Source of the DNA: JAAFHN01 sp031421855
Lineage (GTDB): Bacteria; Pseudomonadota; Gammaproteobacteria; Burkholderiales; Burkholderiaceae_C
Direction: 5' to 3'
Length of the DNA stretch: 13,393 bases
Assembly (NCBI GenBank): GCA_031421855.1
Contig: JANOPN010000081.1
Location: 1 to 13,393 of the forward strand
Shown: positions 9,205-13,393 of the stretch, in pieces
How positions within the stretch are numbered: the first letter of the stretch is position 1
Layout: each line of letters begins with the position of its first letter
Position numbers and translations under genes: made by a program
Notes under the pieces: model-generated
Told to the model about the DNA's origin: nothing
The model's input: only the letters and a program-made list of their open reading frames with translations
Database searches by the model: none

Positions 9205-9417
9205 CTGAGGTCCATCTGCCCCGCACGGTTTGGCAAAGTCGGTCCTGACCGCTTGAAGAACGACAACTCGACCCTCGAAACCTGGGTAAAACCCCTTCCA
9301 GTCGCGGCTCATCATCACTATTGATTAAGGGAAACCCCTCCACCTTTTGCTCCAATTGCAACAAAAAGTACCGTCACAATCTGGTTACTAAAAAACAAAG
9401 CAAGCAGGGTAGGAAAA

Positions 9418-11658
9418 ATGGAAATTGCGATTTCGGGCAGAGCCGAGGGTGTAGCCGCATCCGCAGCGAAGGTTAACCCTGCCACCCGCTCGGGGCTGTC
9501 GGCCCTCAGCGCCCTGTGCGCCATCGCTCGCTTGCATCAGGTGGCCGCAGATCCCGCAACGCTGGCGCACCAGCTGGGCGTCAGCTCCACAGCCCGTCTT
9601 TCAACAGACGACCTGCTTCGGGCTGCCAAGCATTTGGGTCTAAAAGCAAAACTCAGCAAGTCTTCGATTGACCGGCTTGCGCACACGCCACTGCCCGCGC
9701 TGGCCATTGTGCGGGGCGGTGATGGCGCTTTGCATGTCGCCATCGTTGCGCAATGCGACGGTAAGCGGGTTTTGCTGCAGTCTGATCAGCCCGGCCCGAG
9801 CGTTGAAACCATCGAAGCGTTTGCACAGACCTGGACTGGCGAGCTGATCTTGATAGCCAGCTGCGCCTCCCTAGCAGGTGAACTGGCCAAATTCGACTTC
9901 AGTTGGTTCATTCCCGCCTTGGTTAAATACCGCAAACTGTTGGGAGAGGTGCTTTTGATCTCCTTTGCGCTGCAACTTTTTGGCTTGGTCAGCCCGCTGT
10001 TTTTTCAGGTGGTGATGGACAAGGTTCTCGTCCACAAAGGCATGACCACGCTGGACGTTTTGGTTATCGGCCTGGTCATCGTCGTCATTTTTGAATCGGT
10101 GCTGACTGCCTTGCGGGCCTATGTTTTTAGCCACACCACCAGCCGCATAGACGTGGAGCTGGGAGCCAAGCTGTTTCGCCACTTGGTTCAACTGCCGCTG
10201 GCCTACTTTCAGGCGCGCCGCGTGGGCGACTCGGTGGCCCGCGTGCGCGAGCTTGAGAACATTCGCAGCTTTCTGACGGGCAACGCGCTCACCGTGCTGC
10301 TCGACGTATTCTTCAGTATTGTTTTCATCGCCGTCATGCTGTTGTACTCGGTACCGTTGACGTTGATCGTCGTCGTCAGCTTGCCGATGTACTTTGGTTT
10401 GAGTCTGGCCGTGGTACCGGTTCTGCGACGCCGCCTGGACGTGAAGTTCGCCCGTGGCGCAGAAAGCCAAGCCATGCTGGTCGAAACCGTCAGCGCCATT
10501 CAAACTGTCAAGGCCAGCGCCCTGGAGCCGACCTTTGGAAAGCGTTGGGACAACCAGCTGGCCGCTTACGTGGCTGCAAGCTTCAAAACCCAGAACCTGG
10601 CCAGCGTGGCGCATGAAGGTGTGAACCTGACTGGCAAACTGGTCAATGCCGCCACGCTTTGGTATGGAGCCCATTTGGTGATGAGCAACGACTTGACGGT
10701 CGGCCAGTTCGTCGCCTTCAACATGTTCGCGCAGCGCGTCTCGCAACCCATCATGCGCATGGCGCAGTTGTGGACCGACTTTCAGCAAACCGGTATCTCC
10801 GTCGCAAGATTAGGCGACATCTTGAATACCCGAACCGAAGTGCCGCCCACCAGCGCCGCCCAGTTGCCTGCACTGCAAGGGCGCATCACCCTGGATCAAG
10901 TGACCTTTCGCTACCGCCCAGAAGCTGCCCCCGTCCTGCAAAACATCACGCTGGACATTCACCCCGGCGAAGTCATTGGCATCGTTGGCCGTTCGGGTTC
11001 AGGCAAAAGCACGCTGACCAAGCTGGTGCAGCGCCTGTACAGCCCTGAAGGCGGGCGGCTGCTGGTGGATGGCATCGACATCAGCCTGATTGACGCCGCC
11101 CAGTTGCGTCGCCAGGTGGGTGTGGTGCTGCAAGACAACATCCTCTTCAACCGCTCTGTCCGAGAAAACATTGCCATCATCGACCCTGCCGCGCCGATTG
11201 AAGCGGTCATGCAGGTGGCCCAACTGGCTGGTGCGCACGAATTCATCAGCGAACTCCCCGAAGGCTACGACACCGTGGTGGGCGAGCAAGGCAGTTCTTT
11301 AAGCGGTGGGCAAAAGCAGCGTGTGGCCATTGCCAGGGCCTTGTTTGGCAACCCCCGCATTCTGATTTTTGACGAAGCCACCAGTGCATTGGACTATGAA
11401 TCTGAAGCCGTCATTCAGCGCAATATGCAGCGCATTGCCGCAGGGCGAACCGTATTGATCATCGCCCACCGCCTAAGCGCCGTGCGCCATGCCAGCCGCA
11501 TTGTGGTGATGGACAAGGGGCAGATTGTGCAAATCGGCACGCATACCGAGCTGCTGGCCCAACCCCAGGGGATTTATGCAAACTTGTGGCGCATGCAGGA
11601 TGGCGGCAATTCGGTGGACTCGTCCGCCAAAACGACAAGCCCGCGAGCCGCATCATGA
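9418..11658 (+). CDS. HlyB-type type I secretion ABC exporter with inactive C39-like domain
   Basis: This 746-residue half-transporter fits the HlyB/LapB-like group and would use ATP to export an RTX substrate with HlyD and TolC-like partners. Residues about 24-140 match the HlyB C39-like domain; the region where C39 peptidases carry the catalytic Cys reads S-A-L-S-A-L-C-A-I-A-R-L-H, and by alignment with HlyB the catalytic position appears lost, so substrates are probably not cleaved. Six membrane helices span about 160-460. The nucleotide-binding domain has Walker A G-R-S-G-S-G-K-S-T (524-532), signature L-S-G-G-Q (628-632), Walker B I-L-I-F-D-E (648-653) and the H-loop His684, so it should be active. 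The start has AGGGTAGG just upstream. The last 15 residues (SVDSSAKTTSPRAAS) follow a 99-bp segment that is repeated at 12357 and are probably a replaced tail. The usual downstream hlyD is separated by two TA modules. Confidence 0.95.
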   Translation: MEIAISGRAEGVAASAAKVNPATRSGLSALSALCAIARLHQVAADPATLAHQLGVSSTARLSTDDLLRAAKHLGLKAKLSKSSIDRLAHTPLPALAIVRGGDGALHVAIVAQCDGKRVLLQSDQPGPSVETIEAFAQTWTGELILIASCASLAGELAKFDFSWFIPALVKYRKLLGEVLLISFALQLFGLVSPLFFQVVMDKVLVHKGMTTLDVLVIGLVIVVIFESVLTALRAYVFSHTTSRIDVELGAKLFRHLVQLPLAYFQARRVGDSVARVRELENIRSFLTGNALTVLLDVFFSIVFIAVMLLYSVPLTLIVVVSLPMYFGLSLAVVPVLRRRLDVKFARGAESQAMLVETVSAIQTVKASALEPTFGKRWDNQLAAYVAASFKTQNLASVAHEGVNLTGKLVNAATLWYGAHLVMSNDLTVGQFVAFNMFAQRVSQPIMRMAQLWTDFQQTGISVARLGDILNTRTEVPPTSAAQLPALQGRITLDQVTFRYRPEAAPVLQNITLDIHPGEVIGIVGRSGSGKSTLTKLVQRLYSPEGGRLLVDGIDISLIDAAQLRRQVGVVLQDNILFNRSVRENIAIIDPAAPIEAVMQVAQLAGAHEFISELPEGYDTVVGEQGSSLSGGQKQRVAIARALFGNPRILIFDEATSALDYESEAVIQRNMQRIAAGRTVLIIAHRLSAVRHASRIVVMDKGQIVQIGTHTELLAQPQGIYANLWRMQDGGNSVDSSAKTTSPRAAS
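11512..11610 (+). repeat. 99-bp direct repeat, copy 1 (3' end of exporter gene)
   Basis: By direct comparison this segment, coding for D-K-G-Q-I-V-Q-I-G through M-Q-D-G-G-N of the exporter, matches 12357-12455 with only three substitutions in 99 bases and no gaps. Homology stops abruptly at both ends. The two copies enclose 746 bp (11611-12356) holding the HigBA-like pair. Confidence 0.95.
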
Positions 11659-11671
11659 GTTCTGAAAACCG

Positions 11672-11974
11672 TCAAACCAGTTCCAGTGCCACCCGCTTGC
11701 CCGCCCGTGCCGCCAGCGTGATGAGCATGTCCAAGCTGAATTTGTCCCATTTCCCGCGCACCAAATCGCTCACTCGCGACTGCCCAATGCCCAGTTGGAC
11801 TGACGCGTCAGCTTGGCTCCAGCCACGCTCTTCGATCAACAGCCGCAAGCGACCCATCAAGTCCGCCCTCATAGCCATCACGGCGGCTTCACCGGGCGCA
11901 AAACCAAGATCAGTGAACACGTTGCCACTCGACGCGGTCACCATCGCATCCAAATCTACTTTAAGTTTTGTCAT
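11672..11974 (-). CDS. XRE-family antitoxin of HigBA-like module (HigA-like)
   Basis: This 100-residue protein has a helix-turn-helix at about 50-76 (W-S-Q-A-D-A-S-V-Q-L-G-I-G-Q-S-R-V-S-D-L). The N-terminal S-S-G-N-V-F-T-D-L-G-F and the length fit the XRE antitoxins paired with Gp49-like RelE/ParE toxins. Such antitoxins neutralise the toxin and repress their own operon. AGGAG at 11981-11985 supports the start. It would overlap the undisrupted toxin frame by 14 bp, the usual translational coupling with toxin first and antitoxin second. Its stop faces the exporter's stop, 13 bp apart. Because the toxin is truncated, this antitoxin may be an orphan that still regulates or blocks related toxins. 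Confidence 0.85.
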   Translation of the reverse strand: MTKLKVDLDAMVTASSGNVFTDLGFAPGEAAVMAMRADLMGRLRLLIEERGWSQADASVQLGIGQSRVSDLVRGKWDKFSLDMLITLAARAGKRVALELV

Positions 11975-12299
11975 GGATCACTCCTGTTTGTCCAATCAAT
12001 CGGTAGCGTTTAGCGGCCAGGTCAATGTCGGACTTGGCCGTCTTTGGGGTCGTTTTGTGAAAACAATGCAGCACTTACACCGCGTCAGCCTGCTTGGCCA
12101 CATAAATCACTCGCCACTGCCCTTGCACTTTGATCCGAACCTCGTAAGCACCAGCGCCCACCGTGGGCATAGGTTTGAAGTCTGCCGGCATCAGCCCGAG
12201 CTGAACCTGCCAGAGCTCGAACCCCGCGTCCCGCTTTGCCAAATCAGGAAAATCAGCCAATGCGGCCAGACTGTCTCCCATGAATTTCAGCGGTTTCAT
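11961..12299 (-). pseudogene. HigB/Gp49-like RelE-ParE toxin, interrupted by an in-frame TAA
   Basis: From the ATG at 12299 the frame reads MKPLKFMGDSLAALADFP, then M-P-T-V-G-A-G-A-Y-E-V-R-I and W-R-V-I-Y-V-A-K-Q-A-D-A-V, the conserved core of Gp49-like HigB toxins. At 12075-12077 it meets TAA exactly where the family normally has Tyr in A-D-A-V-Y-V-L-H. The same frame continues V-L-H-C-F-H-K-T-T-P-K-T-A-K-S-D-I-D-L-A and stops at 11961-11963, so the intact protein would have 112 residues, normal for the family. The 74-residue product lacks the final strand and the basic C-terminal part, and is probably inactive. One base change (TAC or TAT to TAA) explains it; a sequencing error is possible. 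A GTG directly after the stop could in principle restart translation. Confidence 0.85.
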
Positions 12300-12306
12300 C
12301 GAACTG

Positions 12307-12335
12307 ATTATCTAATTACTTTGATATTCCGTCAA
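12307..12335 (-). promoter_or_regulatory. Sigma-70-like promoter of the HigBA-like module
   Basis: On the minus strand TTGACG (12335-12330) and GATAAT (12312-12307) are separated by exactly 17 bp, close to the consensus -35 and -10 boxes. Only 7 bp lie between the -10 box and the toxin ATG at 12299, with no Shine-Dalgarno, so the message would start at or next to the ATG and be leaderless or nearly so. The promoter lies inside the block bounded by the 99-bp repeats, so the module carried its own promoter. Confidence 0.65.
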
Positions 12336-12356
12336 GTTCAGGGGGCTGTTCAACGA

Positions 12357-12467
12357 GACAAGGGGCAGATTGCGCAAATCGGCACGCATACCGAGTTGCT
12401 GGCCCAACCCCAGGGGATTTATGCAAACTTGTGGCGCATGCAGGATGGCAGCAATACGCAAGCTTAA
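12357..12467 (+). pseudogene. Orphan 3' fragment of the ABC exporter gene (direct repeat copy 2)
   Basis: Bases 12357-12455 repeat 11512-11610 with three substitutions and keep an open frame, D-K-G-Q-I-A-Q-I-G through M-Q-D-G-S-N, then T-Q-A and TAA at 12465-12467. There is no start codon or ATP-binding core, so it cannot be functional. It looks like the original C-terminal end of an exporter gene, left behind by insertion or recombination. Its TAA overlaps the hicB stop by two bases within TTAA, so the two ends were once arranged as convergent, abutting genes. Confidence 0.85.
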
Positions 12468-12811
12468 TGATGACCTGCTCGACCATCCCCAGCCAAAGTC
12501 AGCGCACGCGTCGCCCATTGGTTCAGGCTAAGGCCTGCCACTTGGGCGGCAAGGCTGGCTCGCGCATGCACTTCGGGTGGCACCCGCAGCAGCAGTCGCC
12601 CAGAAAACGGCTTATTGACGGGCAAACCCAGCTTGGCGCAATGCGCCAGATAGTCATCGACCGCTTCATGAAAAGCGGACTCCAACTCGTCCACGCTGCT
12701 GCCATGAAACCCGACGATGTCCCGGATACCCGCCAAATGGCCCACAAAAATGCGGTCCAACTCATCAAACTCAATGCGGGCGTTGTAGCCCCTGTAAACC
12801 ATCGTGTTCAT
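12464..12811 (-). CDS. hicB: HicB-family antitoxin
   Basis: This 115-residue protein has the degraded RNase H-like HicB fold at about 1-65 (YRGYNARIEFD, then F-V-G-H-L-A-G-I-R-D-I and F-H-E-A-V-D-D-Y) and a ribbon-helix-helix-like C-terminus at about 70-104 (G-R-L-L-L-R-V-P-P-E-V-H through L-S-L-N-Q-W-A). The N-terminal part normally binds and blocks HicA while the C-terminal part binds the operator. Its start overlaps the hicA stop by 4 bp (ATGA), so the two are translationally coupled. The stop TAA (12464-12466) overlaps the stop of the orphan exporter fragment on the other strand. The gene looks intact. Confidence 0.88.
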   Translation of the reverse strand: MNTMVYRGYNARIEFDELDRIFVGHLAGIRDIVGFHGSSVDELESAFHEAVDDYLAHCAKLGLPVNKPFSGRLLLRVPPEVHARASLAAQVAGLSLNQWATRALTLAGDGRAGHH

Positions 12812-13062
12812 GGCATGACTCCTATCGCTTGCAAAAATTTGCGCGCATCAGATACCCGGTACCGCAATGCCTCGCGTTGGGGGTGGGACCGATGGAAGCG
12901 CACAGTCAACCCGCTGTGCGAAAACGCCACCGAAGAGCCCGAGCCTTCCGTGCGCTCACAGCCAACCCCTAGCAGCAGAGCCTCAATCTTGCGCCACTCG
13001 AGGTTGCCGTTGACCGAGTTGTCAAACACCTGCTCCAGAGTTTTGCGCTGCTGGTTGTTCAT
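12808..13062 (-). CDS. hicA: HicA-family mRNA interferase toxin
   Basis: This 84-residue protein fits HicA, a double-stranded-RNA-binding-like toxin that blocks translation by cleaving mRNA. L-E-W-R-K-I-E-A-L-L (21-30) is the first helix, S-G-S-S-V-A-F (41-47) the central strand, and V-R-F-H-R-S-H-P (54-61) carries the usual catalytic His region (compare FHRPHP in relatives). K-F-L-Q-A-I-G closes the fold. The gene comes first in the pair and is followed by hicB with a 4-bp overlap. No clear Shine-Dalgarno precedes the ATG. It appears intact, unlike the neighbouring toxin pseudogene, so this is the module more likely to be active. Confidence 0.85.
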   Translation of the reverse strand: MNNQQRKTLEQVFDNSVNGNLEWRKIEALLLGVGCERTEGSGSSVAFSHSGLTVRFHRSHPQREALRYRVSDARKFLQAIGVMP

Positions 13063-13069
13063 GTCGAGA

Positions 13070-13116
13070 TGATATCACTTAACGATATCAAACTAAATTG
13101 ACTTGTCGCGATATCA
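13070..13116. promoter_or_regulatory. Phased GATATCA boxes, probable hicAB operator/promoter region
   Basis: GATATCA occurs three times, at 13071, 13084 and 13110, i.e. at offsets of 13 and 26 bp; the first and second boxes extend to TGATATCA and CGATATCA. The boxes lie 8 to 54 bp upstream of the hicA start. Ribbon-helix-helix antitoxins such as HicB bind short inverted repeats over the promoter of their own operon, so this is the natural candidate operator. On the minus strand the distal box reads TTGATA, which could double as a -35 element, but I see no good -10 at the standard distance. Confidence 0.5.
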
Positions 13117-13129
13117 ACGCCACGTCAGC

Positions 13130-13162
13130 CTCAATTCAGCTCCTATTCAGCCCCAATTCAAA
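13130..13162 (+). repeat. Three 11-bp tandem repeats before second hlyD
   Basis: Units CTCAATTCAGC (13130-13140), TCCTATTCAGC (13141-13151) and CCCAATTCAAA (13152-13162) share ATTCA at the same column with an exact 11-bp period. They end 3 bp before the ATG at 13166 and so occupy the place of the ribosome-binding site, where no clear Shine-Dalgarno is present. Confidence 0.6.
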
Positions 13163-13165
13163 GCC

Positions 13166-13393
13166 ATGCCAATCCAACAAACCGAACCCTTTCGCCATCC
13201 CACGCTGGCCCTACTATCCCGCTACCAAGCCATCTTCAAAGCCGCGTGGAAAAACCGCACCGAACTGGCCGGCCCCAAGCGCTTTGCTGATGAAGCCGCC
13301 TTTTTACCCGCCGCTTTGAGTTTGCAAGACACCCCCGTGCACCCAGCGCCAAGGCGCTTTGCCTTCGCCATCATCTCGCTTTTTGTGATCGCT
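13166..13393 (+). CDS. HlyD-family type I secretion adaptor, 5' part (cut by window edge)
   Basis: The frame is open from ATG 13166 to the last base, giving 76 residues. The sequence has a long cytosolic N-terminus (L-L-S-R-Y-Q-A-I-F-K-A-A-W, E-L-A-G-P-K-R, D-E-A-A-F-L-P-A-A-L-S-L-Q, P-V-H-P-A-P-R-R) followed by the beginning of a membrane helix (F-A-F-A-I-I-S-L-F-V-I-A). This pattern is typical of HlyD adaptors encoded directly after HlyB-type exporters in Burkholderiales and is longer than that of the adaptor at 5615. It is therefore the more likely partner of the exporter at 9418, now separated from it by about 1.5 kb of antisense TA genes. That separation makes co-transcription less certain. 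Confidence 0.82.
   Translation, partial: MPIQQTEPFRHPTLALLSRYQAIFKAAWKNRTELAGPKRFADEAAFLPAALSLQDTPVHPAPRRFAFAIISLFVIA

Larger units (their letters stand above)
8079..9417. other. Gene-poor 1.3-kb region with decayed protein-like fragments
   Basis: No ORF here looks like an intact gene. Several short open stretches read like pieces of protein, each cut by stops. On the minus strand, a stretch ending near 8583 contains R-I-E-K-Y-R-A-K-L and an overlapping frame contains A-G-A-E-G-V-Y-E-A-C, as if one gene had frameshifted. On the plus strand, 8776-8913 encodes a 45-residue peptide with M-V-L-W-G-A-F, and 8927-9046 ends in K-L-E-T-G-D-Y-D-A-Y. A 38-codon ORF at 9036-9152 follows an AGGGGA. I recognise none of these securely. 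The region may be remnants of genes lost when the recombinase or the exporter cluster arrived, but chance open frames cannot be excluded. Confidence 0.4.

Noticed and set aside
9871..10788. 305-codon minus-strand ORF inside the exporter gene
   Set aside because: It is a Gln/His-rich antisense shadow of a well-supported transporter with all ABC motifs on the plus strand.
11611..12356. Weak inverted similarity at the ends of the TA block (TCGGTGGAC against TCGTTGAAC)
   Set aside because: Seven of nine matching bases can easily occur by chance and no transposase or target duplication of that type accompanies them.
11586..12467. 293-codon plus-strand ORF running across the TA block
   Set aside because: It is antisense to the HigBA-like pair and only its last 37 codons are meaningful, as the duplicated exporter tail; treated as a fragment instead.

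Overview
The window looks like an accessory region from a betaproteobacterium. It is moderately GC-rich, and the RTX C-terminus and the HlyD N-terminus resemble Burkholderiales proteins, perhaps Comamonadaceae. That placement is inferred from protein style, not from a marker gene. The theme is type I secretion (T1SS), broken up by mobile and toxin-antitoxin (TA) modules.

Layout. (1) 1-5565, +: the 3' part of a very large RTX calcium-binding exoprotein or adhesin, with about 15 modules of roughly 80 residues between blocks of classic RTX nonapeptides and an uncleaved C-terminal secretion region. (2) 5615-6955, +: a HlyD-type adaptor, 49 bp downstream and probably in the same operon. (3) 7053-8078, -: a lone tyrosine recombinase. 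(4) 8079-9417: about 1.3 kb without a convincing gene, holding broken protein-like fragments, a hairpin and a 22-bp perfect palindrome. (5) 9418-11658, +: a HlyB-type ABC exporter with an N-terminal C39-like domain that lacks the peptidase cysteine. (6) 11672-12299, -: a HigBA-like TA pair whose toxin carries an in-frame stop, flanked by a 99-bp direct repeat of the exporter's 3' end. (7) 12464-13062, -: an intact hicAB pair. (8) 13166-13393, +: the start of a second HlyD-type adaptor, cut by the window edge.

How it fits together. The exporter, one or both HlyD adaptors and an outer-membrane TolC-like protein (not in the window) would export the RTX protein in one step. The usual hlyB-hlyD adjacency is interrupted by two TA modules on the opposite strand. 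The second copy of the exporter's 3' end, lying against hicB with overlapping stop codons, suggests that the exporter once ended there. In that case the HigBA-like block arrived later, duplicating or exchanging the exporter tail and giving the exporter a new 15-residue C-terminus.

Most noteworthy: the 99-bp repeat flanking the TA block, the toxin gene disabled by one stop codon with its remaining C-terminus still readable, the phased GATATCA boxes before hicA, and the 22-bp palindrome upstream of the exporter. I see no CRISPR array, tRNA or rRNA, and no clearly new multi-gene system. The novelty lies in how known parts are arranged and decayed.
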